From G965212005 sp965212005 (lineage in GTDB: Bacteria; Pseudomonadota; Gammaproteobacteria; Porifericomitales; Porifericomitaceae), in the NCBI GenBank assembly GCA_965212005.1, contig OZ243038.1, forward strand, positions 558,001 to 622,000: a stretch of DNA of 64,000 nt, written 5' to 3'. The notes below the pieces were generated by a model that saw nothing but the letters and a program-made list of their open reading frames with translations, was not told where the DNA came from and searched no databases. Below, piece by piece: positions 35,182-45,635 of this stretch. Within the stretch, counting starts at the first letter, position 1. Each line of letters begins with the position of its first letter. The translations under genes and the position numbers were made by a program.

Positions 35182-38100
35182 TCAACTGATTTCAGTCAGC
35201 AATCGCTCCGCTTCCTGCTGCTGATTCTCATCTCCTTCGGCCACGACTTCCTCCAGGGAAAGCCTGGCGTTATCGGCATCTCCCAACTCAATATAGGCTC
35301 TTGCCAGGTCCAGCTTATTGGCAATGTCCTCCCCTGGAAGCTGCCCAACGACGCCCTGGTCCTGCCCTTCATCCGCTTCTGGATCGGCCTCCATATCAAT
35401 GTCTATGTCCAGGTCCAACTCGCCGCTGTCCGCTTCCTCCGCTTCCGGCACAGCTTCCAGCGCCACGTCCTCTACGCTCAAATCATCCATGTCCAGACCC
35501 GCCGCCATATCTTCCGATGCGACGGCGACTTCGGCCTCCCCCTCAATATCCAGAGACAGATCGGGCGCCTCCGGACTGGCCGCCACCCCAGACTCCTCCT
35601 GCTCAAGCGACGCGGACAGATCCGCAGCGGCCGTAAGCTCTTCGTCTCTGGCCATATCAAGCGACAAGTCCGCTGCCTCTTCGGCCTCGCCACCTGCCTC
35701 TTCCGCCTCTCCGATACTCATATCCAGCCCGGCATCCGCATCCGCATCTCCGATACTCATATCCAGCCCGGCATCCGCTTCCGTCTCTTCGACCGCCATA
35801 TCCAGCCCGGCATCCTCTGCCTCTTCGACCGCCGTATCCAGCCCGGCATCCGCTGCCTCTTCGACCGCCATATCCAGCCCGGCATCCTCCGCCTCTACTG
35901 AGAGGTCCATATCTCCCAGTCCGGCATCCTCCGCCTTTTCTACTGCCGTATCGCCTAAATCAAATTCCAGGGCCGCACCCTCTTCCGCATCATCGGCAGC
36001 AACCGGCTTCTCCTCTGCCGTCTCACCCAAATCGAATTCCAGCCCCTCATCCTCCTGCTCTGCACCTTCCTCCTCCGCCAGAGTCTCGCCCATTGCGTCC
36101 TCTTTTGGCTGCGCGGACTGTATCGCTCTTTGAGCGGTTTCTTTCGAAATTCGCTGGGTGGAAGCCAAGTCCGGTGCCTGTTGCGCAGGCTGTGCAAACA
36201 ACTCGCGTCCAGGAGAAATCTCTTTCCACATGTTGAGGGCCAGTTCCCAATGCTCGCCGCTGCCGTCTGTCTTCTGTTGTAGAGTGCGTGCTGCCTGCTC
36301 AAAAGCAGCGAGATCATTCATTGCGCTGTAAATCTCGAGCAGCTTCAGGTGATAAGAAGGATTGTCCGGCTCTTCCTCGAGGGCTTCGCGCACAAACTCA
36401 ATAGCACGATCGGATTGGCCATAGGCAACCAGCACATTGACCTCCGCCATGCGCGCCTCACTGCTGTCCGTGTCTTCCGGAATATCGAAATCCAAGTCAC
36501 TTTCGAATTCGGAGAGATCCGTCATGTCTGTAATGTCGGCTTCTTCCTCTGGCGCAGTTTTCGCGGGAGCCCCGGCGGTTGAGGGCATTTCCGTGACGGC
36601 GGCATCAGCAGCCGGTGCGGATACCAACGGCATGGTTTCATCTAACGGTGCCGCCGCGTCCTCTACTACATCTATGTCAGCAATCTCAGTGGCTGCCTCC
36701 TCGCCTTCCGCCACCCAGTCTTCAGACAGCTCATCCGCTTCAAAGCTCTCTTCTTCGGCTCTCCTGCGGCGGCTGCGGTAAAACAGCAAGCCCCCCAGGA
36801 GCAGAACGAACGATGCGGCCGCACCAGCCGCAATCAGGCCATAGCGGGAGGCATACTCGCGGGCTTTATTCATCAACACTGCATACAGACCAGGGCCGGC
36901 CGGCGCTTGCGCTTCCTCTGGCGGCGGCTCCGCCTGCTCTGCCTGCTCTGCCTCTGCCACCTGCTCTGCCTCTGCCGCCTGCTCTGCCTGCTCTGCCTCT
37001 GCCACCTGCTCTGCCTCTGCCGCCTGCTCTGCCTCTGCCTGGCGTTGCGCTTCTTCCGCCTGGCGCTGTGCCTCTGCCTGGCCTTGCGCCTCTGCCGCCT
37101 GGCGCTGTGCCTCTGTCTGGCGTTGCGCCTCTTCCGCCTGGCGCTGTGCCTCTGCCTGGCGTTGCGCCTCTGCCGCCTGGCCCTGCGCCTCTGCCTGGAG
37201 TTGCGCTTCTTCCGCCTGGCGCTGTGCCTCCGCCTGCGCCTCTTCCGCCTGGCGCTGTGCCTCCGCCTGCGCCTCTTCCGCCTGGCGCTGTGCCTCCGCC
37301 TGCGCTTCTTCCGCCTGGCGCTGTGCCTCCGCCTGCGCTTCTTCCGCCTGGCTCTGTGCCTGTTCCGTCTGGCCCTGCTGTTGCTGCATCAGATCCTGCT
37401 GCAACCGACTTAATTCCGCGTCCTTCAACTCGATCATCCGCTGCAGATCCTGGGCAATGGCCTCTGTCTCCTGCAGACGCTGACTAAATTCGCCCAACTG
37501 CTGTTCCTTGGACTGCAATTCTTCCTGGACTAATGCCAACTCCCGCTTCAATTGGTCGGGCGATTCAACACCCGGCGTTGCGGCTGCCGCGCCGTCCGAA
37601 TCGGGGATTAACACCCGCACCTGCTCTGTGGGCTCCGGCACCACAGGTGCGGGAGCACTTGCCGGTGCGTCCGGCTGCCCTTCGGCAACGGGCACCCTGG
37701 CTACCGTACCCGCCTGCGGGGCAGCGGACGGTGCGGCGGCAGGAACAGGCGGCGGAACAGCCGTGCGGCCCGCGACCTGCAGGCTGCGCTTTTGTTGCCA
37801 CAGATCATTGTGTATGCGCGTCTGTTCCATCGCCTGGCGCCGATCCAGCGAGCGCAGTTCCTCCGCACTCGGCACCTGCAAAACCTGTCCTGTTTTGAGC
37901 GCGTTAATGTTGCCACCAAGGAAAAAAGCATGGGGATTTCTGCGCAGCAAGGCATGCATCATTTGCTGGATACTGATGGAACGATCCGGACGCATGCCGA
38001 TCGCGATCGCCCAAAGCGTATCGCCGGAGCGGGTCGAGTAATCAGAGCCCGGGATTGCTCCCACTGCCCTGGTCCGCCCGCCGCTCGGAATACTGTCGAC

Positions 38101-38664
38101 CGCTCTCACTGGAGGGACTAACGGCAGGATGGGTTGGAGCGGCCTTTCCAGGGTAGAGCCGGGAACGGCAGGCAGGCTGGGACGGTGCGGTGCGGCTTGT
38201 ATCCCTGGTCCGGCAGGCTCGCGCGGGTAATTCGGTGGATCCAGCAGCATCGTGTATTCCTTCACCAGGCGCCCGCCCGTCCAGTTCACCAGGATCAGGA
38301 AATTCAAGAACGGCTCGCGGATTGGAGCCGCGCTGCGGAGCAGAATATAATCTACCCCCTGTTGGCGATCCTCCACCTCGAAACGCAGCATGTAGAGCAC
38401 GGGGTACAATTGGATCCCGGCCTTCTCAAACAGCTCCAGGTCTGCCAATCTCGCTTGCAGCGCACTCAGGTCATCCTGCTCGCTGCGCAATAACTCAATG
38501 CGTGCGTCCAGGGGCTCATTCAAACCGGAAAAAACCTCGATCTTTCCCAGGCCCAGTGCCGGAGCCAATCTGGGCAACCCTGTCAGCAGAAACAGCAGGA
38601 CACCACAAAACAACATGCGCCCAGACAGCGCCACCTTCGGATATTGATCCTTACCGGTGATCAT
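35182..38664 (-). CDS. fimV: FimV-like peptidoglycan-binding polar protein
   Basis: Large inner-membrane scaffold that in pseudomonads organises type IV pili and polar proteins. 1160 residues: signal-like N terminus, FimV N-terminal domain (GLGKIEVFSGLNEPLDARIELL), LysM domain near residue 208 (YSTRSGDTLWAIA), long Q/A/E coiled coil of repeated QAEEAQAEAQR units, membrane helix at about 608-628, an acidic tail with repeated DAGLDMAVEEA units, and the conserved C-terminal TPR cap (NKLDLARAYIELGDADNARLSLEEVV). Its place between asd and truA is conserved. No pilus genes are in the window. Confidence 0.93.
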   Translation of the reverse strand: MITGKDQYPKVALSGRMLFCGVLLFLLTGLPRLAPALGLGKIEVFSGLNEPLDARIELLRSEQDDLSALQARLADLELFEKAGIQLYPVLYMLRFEVEDRQQGVDYILLRSAAPIREPFLNFLILVNWTGGRLVKEYTMLLDPPNYPREPAGPGIQAAPHRPSLPAVPGSTLERPLQPILPLVPPVRAVDSIPSGGRTRAVGAIPGSDYSTRSGDTLWAIAIGMRPDRSISIQQMMHALLRRNPHAFFLGGNINALKTGQVLQVPSAEELRSLDRRQAMEQTRIHNDLWQQKRSLQVAGRTAVPPPVPAAAPSAAPQAGTVARVPVAEGQPDAPASAPAPVVPEPTEQVRVLIPDSDGAAAATPGVESPDQLKRELALVQEELQSKEQQLGEFSQRLQETEAIAQDLQRMIELKDAELSRLQQDLMQQQQGQTEQAQSQAEEAQAEAQRQAEEAQAEAQRQAEEAQAEAQRQAEEAQAEAQRQAEEAQLQAEAQGQAAEAQRQAEAQRQAEEAQRQTEAQRQAAEAQGQAEAQRQAEEAQRQAEAEQAAEAEQVAEAEQAEQAAEAEQVAEAEQAEQAEPPPEEAQAPAGPGLYAVLMNKAREYASRYGLIAAGAAASFVLLLGGLLFYRSRRRRAEEESFEADELSEDWVAEGEEAATEIADIDVVEDAAAPLDETMPLVSAPAADAAVTEMPSTAGAPAKTAPEEEADITDMTDLSEFESDLDFDIPEDTDSSEARMAEVNVLVAYGQSDRAIEFVREALEEEPDNPSYHLKLLEIYSAMNDLAAFEQAARTLQQKTDGSGEHWELALNMWKEISPGRELFAQPAQQAPDLASTQRISKETAQRAIQSAQPKEDAMGETLAEEEGAEQEDEGLEFDLGETAEEKPVAADDAEEGAALEFDLGDTAVEKAEDAGLGDMDLSVEAEDAGLDMAVEEAADAGLDTAVEEAEDAGLDMAVEETEADAGLDMSIGDADADAGLDMSIGEAEEAGGEAEEAADLSLDMARDEELTAAADLSASLEQEESGVAASPEAPDLSLDIEGEAEVAVASEDMAAGLDMDDLSVEDVALEAVPEAEEADSGELDLDIDIDMEADPEADEGQDQGVVGQLPGEDIANKLDLARAYIELGDADNARLSLEEVVAEGDENQQQEAERLLTEIS
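37215..37360 (-). repeat. 33-base tandem repeats inside fimV
   Basis: Near-identical 33-base units (starting about 37227, 37260, 37293 and 37326) code for the repeated 11-residue coiled-coil element AEAQRQAEEAQ. Less regular copies continue to about 36950. The copy number probably varies between strains by slippage. Confidence 0.8.
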
Positions 38665-38797
38665 AAAACTTCAAAATTCGTCAAAATTCTCTCGCCTTCG
38701 CAGCCCCCGTACTGCCCACGCAAAGCCACAGCCCGGAAGTACCCGATGGCCGAATCTCTAAAACTCATCCTTATATTATCAACCTTTATGAGAAAGA

Positions 38798-39817
38798 CTA
38801 CAAGTATTTTATCAGAATATCCGCGATTTGCACACTGTTTAGGGCCGCTCCTTTACGCAGGTTGTCTGCCACCACCCAGAGGGCTAATCCCCTCGGATAG
38901 TCTGAATTCTGCCGGATCCGCCCTACATATACCGGATCCCGCCCTGCCGCCTCGGTGTGGGGGGTGGGATAGCCGCCGGCCTCCTGCCGATCCAGCACGA
39001 CCACGCCCGGCGCCTGCTCCAGCAATTGGCGCGCCTGTTCGGGCCGAATCGGCTCCCGGGTCTCGATATGCACCGCCTCGGCATGACCGTTCCATACCGG
39101 CACCCGTACCGCCGTTGGCTCAACCCGGATTTGGTCGTCCTGCAAAATTTTGCGTATCTCCCAAACCATTTTCATTTCTTCTCGTGTATAGCCATTTTGC
39201 TGAAAATGATCGATATGCGGTAACACGTTGAACGCGATCGGGCGCGGAAACACCGCACAGCGCGGCACCATTCCTGCCAGCAGCGCCCGGCTTTGTTCCT
39301 CCAACTCCTGCATCGCACGCCGCCCGGCGCCGGAAACGGCCTGATAGGTACATACGTTGATCCGCTCAATGCCGACGGCATCGTAGATCGGCTTCAGCGC
39401 GACTGCCATTTGAATCGTCGAGCAATTGGGATTGGCTACGATACGGCGGGAGCGGTAGCCGGCCACCGTCTCCGGGTTTACTTCCGGCACCACCAGCGGC
39501 ACCTCCGCCTCGTAACGGAAGCAGGACGTGTTATCCACCACCACGCAGCCGGCGGCAGTCGCCCGCGGAACTTCGATTTTCGACACCGAGGCGCCGGCGG
39601 AGAAAAAAGCGATATCCACCCCCTTGAAGTCAAATTCCTCCAGCAACCCCACCTTCAACTGCTGACCGCGAAAAGACAACCGGCGACCCTGGGAACGCGC
39701 ACTCGCCAGCAGGTGCAGATCGGCGACAGGGAAGTCCCGCTGCTGCAATATGTCCAGCAAAACTTCTCCGACCGCCCCAGTGGCTCCCACCACCGCCACG
39801 TTCCAAGTTCTGTTCAT
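38798..39817 (-). CDS. asd: Aspartate-semialdehyde dehydrogenase
   Basis: Reduces aspartyl phosphate to aspartate semialdehyde, feeding lysine, methionine and threonine synthesis as well as the dapC/dapD branch nearby. N-terminal NADP site VVGATGAVGEVLL, catalytic C132 in ANPNCSTIQ, and substrate segment AVSGAGRRAMQELEEQ. 339 residues. Precedes fimV as in other gammaproteobacteria; leuB, its usual upstream neighbour, is absent. Confidence 0.97.
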   Translation of the reverse strand: MNRTWNVAVVGATGAVGEVLLDILQQRDFPVADLHLLASARSQGRRLSFRGQQLKVGLLEEFDFKGVDIAFFSAGASVSKIEVPRATAAGCVVVDNTSCFRYEAEVPLVVPEVNPETVAGYRSRRIVANPNCSTIQMAVALKPIYDAVGIERINVCTYQAVSGAGRRAMQELEEQSRALLAGMVPRCAVFPRPIAFNVLPHIDHFQQNGYTREEMKMVWEIRKILQDDQIRVEPTAVRVPVWNGHAEAVHIETREPIRPEQARQLLEQAPGVVVLDRQEAGGYPTPHTEAAGRDPVYVGRIRQNSDYPRGLALWVVADNLRKGAALNSVQIADILIKYL

Positions 39818-39847
39818 GGCCGCACCAATGATCCCGGGAGCAATGGA

Positions 39848-40393
39848 TCAGTCAACATCCGCAGAGACGGTGCGCCCGTTCGGTGTCGCGGCTTCGATAA
39901 TGTAGATCATTCGATTTTCGGTTTCCCACAGCAGGTCCTCAACCGCACTACCGACCCCGGCTGAAGACAGCCGATCAAACAATATCGTGCTCTGGCCCTC
40001 ACGCTGCAAAAAACTCAGCGTCAACGGACACAGGGCCATCATGTTCGGAGCCAAATTGAGTACCTGGTTGGCAAACCAGGGATTGCAAATCACCATGGCG
40101 CGCACTTCCTGGAAACGGTTGCGGTTGTACTCATCCCCCCAACGCTCCGCATTGCGAGCCAGGTTCTTTCCTATATTGAGTTCATAGATGACGTAGAACC
40201 GGGACTCCTCCAGCTCACGGCGGATCCGGTCATAGATCGGTTGCAGAGGTTCCTGCGCATGCCGCTCATAGATTCGAGACGACGGTTCGGCGACCGCTGC
40301 CGACACCGGCAAAGCGGACAGCAAAAGGCATGGGACCAGCCACGCGGGGAGCACTTTGCCCAAGCAACGCGGAGTTAGCTTTCGATTCATCAT
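39848..40393 (-). CDS. DUF302-type secreted protein
   Basis: 181 residues from ATG at 40393, which has AGGTG 6 bases before it. Signal peptide (LPAWLVPCLLLSALPVSAAVA), then a domain resembling DUF302: FYVIYELNIGKNLARN, VRAMVICNPWFANQVLNLAPNMMALCPLTLSFLQ and a closing beta strand. The CNP(W) and ALCPL segments match the two conserved strands of that family. DUF302 proteins are small heme- or lipid-binding candidates of unknown role. It ends just before the asd start, where leuB is usually found. Confidence 0.72.
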   Translation of the reverse strand: MMNRKLTPRCLGKVLPAWLVPCLLLSALPVSAAVAEPSSRIYERHAQEPLQPIYDRIRRELEESRFYVIYELNIGKNLARNAERWGDEYNRNRFQEVRAMVICNPWFANQVLNLAPNMMALCPLTLSFLQREGQSTILFDRLSSAGVGSAVEDLLWETENRMIYIIEAATPNGRTVSADVD

Positions 40394-40817
40394 CAATAGC
40401 ACCTGTTCTGTAAAACGAGGCGGCCCCCCAACCCTCTTGTTCCGCCCCATAGCATCATTTCCGGTCCCGAAGAAAGGGGCCGGGCAGTTCGCGGGCGGCC
40501 CCTGATGCCACTCGCAAAAAGATCATTATTATGTTCCATTTTGCCGTGTTCCTGCAATGGAAAGCGACGGCCTGGGATTGCCTGCGGGCTGATTGCAGGG
40601 CAAACCGGCACCGCGGCTGGCACCAGACACGATGCTTCAAGGTAGATCCCCCCTGTGACCCATCGCGCCGCAGCCGGCAACGGTACTGATGCGGCGGCTG
40701 GTCCGGAAAGCCGCCGCGCGCCGATCAAAATGCCAGCGAAATCCTGCCGCGCGGCTTATACTTCCAGGTATCGCAGGCCCTGTAGCCTGTTATTGCACCG
40801 AGGAGGTAGATGCAATC
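40394..40817. other. Divergent intergenic region
   Basis: About 420 bases between the DUF302 gene (minus) and the inverse-autotransporter gene (plus). Open frames here are GC-rich shadows. The only supported element is the AGGAGG at 40801-40806 for the downstream gene. A GGGGCCG/CGGCCCC inverted pair near 40475-40502 could form a hairpin. Confidence 0.4.
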
Positions 40818-41759
40818 GTGAATCTTTGCCCAGATAATCCGCGGTGCAGCCAATCATTCGGCAGCAGCCTATTCCTGGCGCTGGCCCTGTCAGCGGGGCC
40901 GGCGATGGCGGGAAATACCGAAAGCCCGGCAAACGCCGAACCCTGGCCCGAACCGTTCCAGGGCGAGGAATCCAGCGCCCTGGAATGGTTGCTGTCCCCG
41001 GGTACGGAGAGGTGGGGAGAAACGGAGGATATCGGCAATACAACATTGCAATACCGACTGTCTCCGTTCACAGGCGAGTCACAATCCGCTTCCTCCCTGT
41101 TGCTGCCGCTTTGGGAACCTGGAACCAACTCCATATTCAGTCAGGGCGGTTGGCACCAGGAACACACTGGAAAAAATCTGAACCTGGGGCTGGGCTACCG
41201 CTTTCTGCCCCGGCAGTGGGTACTGCTGGGAGGGAACTTGTTCTATGATGCCCTGGGGAAATCAAACACCGGGCGCGTCTCGGTCGGCGCAGAAGCCAAA
41301 AGCCGGCTGCTGGACTTTTACGTGAACTGGTACCACGGACTGACCGGATCTGACAATCCGGAGCACTCGGGGCAGGCGCGCAACGGGGACGGCTGGGACA
41401 TGGAGGTCGTCGGTCGATTGCCGCGCTTGCCCTGGGCGGAGTTGTCCGGACAGTATTACTACGGGTGGACCGAAGACGGTCCCGACGTGGGACGCCGATA
41501 CACGCAGGGACAGAGCTATCTCCTGCGACTGGCGCCGCTGCCGCTGCTAACGTTGGAACTGGAATACGATGGCTCTGAACTGGGAGAACGGGATTGGGGA
41601 CTGAGTGCCCAGCTGCTGTACCGCTTCGGAGGTTCCTGGGCCGGGCAATGGCGTCAGCGCGACCGCACCAGAGCCCGGGAGTTCCTGCTCCGGCGTTTCG
41701 AACAGGCCCGGCGCCAGTACGGCGAGCGACGGCTGCAGTCGGACAATACAGAGCGCTGA
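40818..41759 (+). CDS. Inverse autotransporter beta-barrel protein (intimin/invasin type)
   Basis: 313 residues with a signal peptide (FGSSLFLALALSAGPAMA) and an inverse-autotransporter beta domain: SLLLPLWEPGTNSIFSQGG, LNLGLGYRFLPRQWVLLGGNLFYDALG, RVSVGAEAKSRLLDFYVNWYHGL and LSGQYYYGW. Intimins and invasins carry adhesive immunoglobulin-like repeats after this barrel; here only about 35 charged residues follow, so the passenger is absent or lost. GTG at 40818 is chosen because it follows a perfect AGGAGG by 11 bases and begins the signal peptide; an earlier in-frame start exists at 40689. Confidence 0.85.
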   Translation: MNLCPDNPRCSQSFGSSLFLALALSAGPAMAGNTESPANAEPWPEPFQGEESSALEWLLSPGTERWGETEDIGNTTLQYRLSPFTGESQSASSLLLPLWEPGTNSIFSQGGWHQEHTGKNLNLGLGYRFLPRQWVLLGGNLFYDALGKSNTGRVSVGAEAKSRLLDFYVNWYHGLTGSDNPEHSGQARNGDGWDMEVVGRLPRLPWAELSGQYYYGWTEDGPDVGRRYTQGQSYLLRLAPLPLLTLELEYDGSELGERDWGLSAQLLYRFGGSWAGQWRQRDRTRAREFLLRRFEQARRQYGERRLQSDNTER

Positions 41760-41859
41760 CCCGCATCCGCCGTCCGCCGCGCACCGGGCGCGGGCACCCG
41801 CACGCAGGCACCGGGACCCGGGGAAAGGGCCGCCGGCGCGGCGCGGGGGCCGGCGAACT

Positions 41860-43083
41860 TTGAACCCCGAACTGCAGACCCTGCCGGCCTACCCCTTCGC
41901 CCGGCTGACGGCACTGCTGCGGGACACGGCACCCGCACCCGGGCTCCGTGCCATTGATCTGTCTATGGGAGAACCCCGCCACCCTACTCCGCCACTGCTG
42001 CTGGAAGCATTGCGCCAGGCGCTGCCCCAGTGCGCCCGCTACCCGACCACCCGCGGCAGCGCTGCGCTGCGCCAGGCGCAGGCACGCTGGCTGTGCCGGC
42101 GTTTTGCACTCCCTGAGACCGCATTGGATCCGGAACGGCAGATCCTCCCGGTCAACGGAAGCCGCGAGGCACTGTTTGCCTTTGCCCAGGCAGTCATTGA
42201 TCGACGCCGCACCGGCCCGCTGCTGATGATGCCCAACCCGCTGTATATGATTTATGAGGGTGCCGCGCTGCTCGCCGGAGCGGCCTGCCATTACCTGCCC
42301 TGTCTGCCCGAGCACGGCTTTCGCCCCGATTTGGACGCGGCCACACCGGAGCAATGGGCCCGCTGCCAACTTGTCTACTTGTGCTCTCCGGGCAATCCCA
42401 CCGGTGCGGTATGCGACCCCGGCAGCCTGGAGCGGCTGCTGGAACTGGCGGATCGGTACGACTTCTGCCTGGCAGCGGACGAATGCTATATCGACCTGTA
42501 CCCGGACGAGCAGCACCCGCCGCCCAGCGTGATGCAGCTGGCGTATGCGCTGGGGCGCACCGATTTCAGGCGCATACTTTGCTTTCACAGCCTGTCCAAG
42601 CGCTCCAATGCGCCTGGACTACGCTCTGGGTTCGTGGCCGGGGACGAACACTGGATCCAAAGCTTTCTGCGCTACCGGGTCTATCACGGCTGCGCGATGC
42701 CGCCGCACACGCAAGCCGCCAGCATTGAGGCTTGGAACGATGACCGGCACGTGTGCGAAAATCGCCGGCTCTACCGGGAGAAATTCAACTCAGCACTGGA
42801 GATCCTGTCCACAGTCCTCAATAATCTGCAACGTCCCGAGGGTGGGTTTTACCTGTGGGCTAAAATCCCTTTCAGCGATTTGGAGTTTGCCCGCAGACTG
42901 TACCGCGAGCAGAATGTGCGGGTATTGCCGGGCAGCTTCCTGTCCCGACGCAGCGGTGCCGTGGATCCGGGTCAGGGCCGGCTTCGTATCGCGCTGGCAG
43001 ACACGCAGTCCGTCTGCGCGGAGGCGGCGCGGCGCATCCGCCGCTGCCTGGAAACGGCCCTGAATGAAACCGGAAGCCATTGA
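41860..43083 (+). CDS. dapC: Succinyldiaminopimelate transaminase
   Basis: PLP aminotransferase making N-succinyl-LL-diaminopimelate for lysine and peptidoglycan. SPGNPTGAVCDP, DECYIDLYPDEQHPP and the Schiff-base segment SLSKRSNAPGLRSGF are present. TTG at 41860 gives NPELQTLPAYPFARL, the usual DapC N terminus, and a 407-residue protein; the open frame back to 41605 is overlap with the previous gene. Lies 26 bases before dapD, so the two consecutive succinylase-branch steps are co-transcribed. Confidence 0.93.
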   Translation: MNPELQTLPAYPFARLTALLRDTAPAPGLRAIDLSMGEPRHPTPPLLLEALRQALPQCARYPTTRGSAALRQAQARWLCRRFALPETALDPERQILPVNGSREALFAFAQAVIDRRRTGPLLMMPNPLYMIYEGAALLAGAACHYLPCLPEHGFRPDLDAATPEQWARCQLVYLCSPGNPTGAVCDPGSLERLLELADRYDFCLAADECYIDLYPDEQHPPPSVMQLAYALGRTDFRRILCFHSLSKRSNAPGLRSGFVAGDEHWIQSFLRYRVYHGCAMPPHTQAASIEAWNDDRHVCENRRLYREKFNSALEILSTVLNNLQRPEGGFYLWAKIPFSDLEFARRLYREQNVRVLPGSFLSRRSGAVDPGQGRLRIALADTQSVCAEAARRIRRCLETALNETGSH

Positions 43084-43109
43084 GAAGCCATTGAATCGGA
43101 AGGTATTGT

Positions 43110-43937
<828 letters not shown>

Positions 43938-44138
43938 GCCCGGCGCAGGAAGCACCTGCCGGGGGAAACAGTGGCACCCCGGTCTGCCCGTGTGCCGATC
44001 CAGCATTGACATATATCCGTTCCTGTGCACAATGGGGCCGTGAGTTTTCCCGGTCATTTCGAACGGTTCATAAACCCCACACTTCCTTGAGACAGCTAAA
44101 TCCAAAACAAAGCAAGCCGCACAACACGCCCTTACGCC

Positions 44139-44903
44139 ATGGGAAATGAAGCCAATCAAATCAAAGTGCAGAACCTGCATCGGTACTTTGGAAACATCCA
44201 CGCCGTGCGGGGGCTCTCCTTCTCGGTCAACCGGGGGGAGGTGCTGGGCTTTCTGGGACCCAACGGGGCCGGCAAGTCCACCACGATGAAGATGATCACC
44301 GGGTACCTGAACGCCAGCAGCGGTACTATCCAGGTTTGCGGGCACGATATCACCCAGGATCCGATCGCGATCAAACGCTCCATCGGCTACCTGCCGGAAG
44401 GAGCTCCGACCTACGGGGAAATGACCGTTATCGACTTCCTGCAGTTCATCGCTGACGTGCGTGCGCTGTCCAGGGAGCAGCGGCGGCAACGCATTGACCA
44501 GGTGGTGCAGGACATTCACCTGGACTCCGTGCTGCATCAAAGCATAGAAACCCTATCCAAGGGATTCAAGCGCCGGGTCGGACTAGCCCAGGCGATCCTG
44601 CATGATCCCCCGGTGTTGATCATGGACGAGCCGACTGACGGGCTGGACCCCAATCAAAAGCACGAGGTACGGGCGCTGATCAGGAACATGGCGGCAGAAA
44701 AAGCGATCATCATCTCCACCCATATCCTGGAAGAAGTCGACACGGTGTGCAACCGGGCGATTATCATCGCTTCCGGCGAACTGCTGTTCAACGGCACGCC
44801 GGAAGAGTTGCGCGCTCGATCCGGGCAAAACGACATCGACCACGCCTTCCGCGAACTAACGATGAAACACTACGCAGAGCATGGAGACAGCAAACAGACG
44901 TGA
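44139..44903 (+). CDS. ABC transporter ATP-binding protein (GldA-like)
   Basis: 254-residue ATPase with Walker A GPNGAGKST, signature LSKGFKRRVGLAQAILHDP (degenerate from LSGGQ), Walker B VLIMDEPTDGLDPNQ and switch His in STHILEEV. The ending HAFRELT resembles GldA-type ATPases. First gene of a four-gene unit with an ABC-2 permease, a GldG-like protein and a DUF4340 protein, an arrangement known from gliding bacteria and also found in non-gliding proteobacteria. GTGA overlap with the permease. Confidence 0.93.
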   Translation: MGNEANQIKVQNLHRYFGNIHAVRGLSFSVNRGEVLGFLGPNGAGKSTTMKMITGYLNASSGTIQVCGHDITQDPIAIKRSIGYLPEGAPTYGEMTVIDFLQFIADVRALSREQRRQRIDQVVQDIHLDSVLHQSIETLSKGFKRRVGLAQAILHDPPVLIMDEPTDGLDPNQKHEVRALIRNMAAEKAIIISTHILEEVDTVCNRAIIIASGELLFNGTPEELRARSGQNDIDHAFRELTMKHYAEHGDSKQT

Positions 44904-45634
44904 ATAACGTGTTGAGCATTTTCCGGCGCGAGCTCTACGGGTATTTCTCCACCCCGATCGCCTACGTCTTTATCGTGATCTTTCTGTTCATGATGGGCGT
45001 GTTTACCTTCTACCTCGGCGGACTATACGAGCGCGGACAGGCGGACCTGGAGCCGTTTTTCAACTTCCACGTCTGGCTGTACCTGGCGCTGATCCCGGCC
45101 ATCTCCATGCGCCTGTGGTCGGAAGAACAGCGCAGCGGCACCATCGAACTTCTGATGACCCTGCCCATCTCAACCACCGAAGCGGTGCTCGGCAAGTACC
45201 TGGCCGCCTGGTGCTTCACCTCAATCGCGCTGGCACTGAGCTTCCCGGTCTGGATCAGCGTCAACTACCTCGGCGATCCCGACAATACCGTCATCTTTGC
45301 CGGCTACATCGGCAGCATGCTGATGGCGGGAGGCTTTCTGGCAATCGGGTCGTGCGTCTCAGCACTCACCCAGAACCAGGTGATCGCCTTTGTCATCAGC
45401 GTGGTGTTCTGTTTCCTGTTCATTATGAGCGGCTACCCGCTGGTGCTGGACTTTTTCCGCGGCTGGGCGCCGCAAATCCTGGTGGAGACCATCTCCTCCT
45501 TCAGCTTCATCCTGCATTTCGAGTCAATCAAGAAGGGCGTGATCGATCTGCGCGATCTGATTTATTTCCTGTCTCTGATTGCGCTCTGGCTGTACGCCAA
45601 CGTACTGGCCGTGGAATCGAGAAGAAACCGCTAG
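44900..45634 (+). CDS. ABC-2 type permease (GldF-like)
   Basis: 244 residues with six hydrophobic segments. It starts at GTG 44900 as (M)NNVLSIFRRELYGYFSTPIAYVFI, typical of GldF-type permeases, with TIELLMTLPISTTEAVLGKYLAAW in the loop. Overlaps the ATPase stop by 4 bases. The open frame further upstream is the ATPase gene in another frame. Transported substrate unknown. Confidence 0.92.
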   Translation: MNNVLSIFRRELYGYFSTPIAYVFIVIFLFMMGVFTFYLGGLYERGQADLEPFFNFHVWLYLALIPAISMRLWSEEQRSGTIELLMTLPISTTEAVLGKYLAAWCFTSIALALSFPVWISVNYLGDPDNTVIFAGYIGSMLMAGGFLAIGSCVSALTQNQVIAFVISVVFCFLFIMSGYPLVLDFFRGWAPQILVETISSFSFILHFESIKKGVIDLRDLIYFLSLIALWLYANVLAVESRRNR

Positions 45635-45635
45635 C

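Noticed and set aside
37215..37360. Possible CRISPR array in the 33-base repeats
   Set aside because: Repeats abut without unique spacers and encode an in-frame coiled coil.
36907..37413. Plus-strand leucine- and cysteine-rich repeated frame
   Set aside because: Reverse reading of the fimV coiled-coil repeats.
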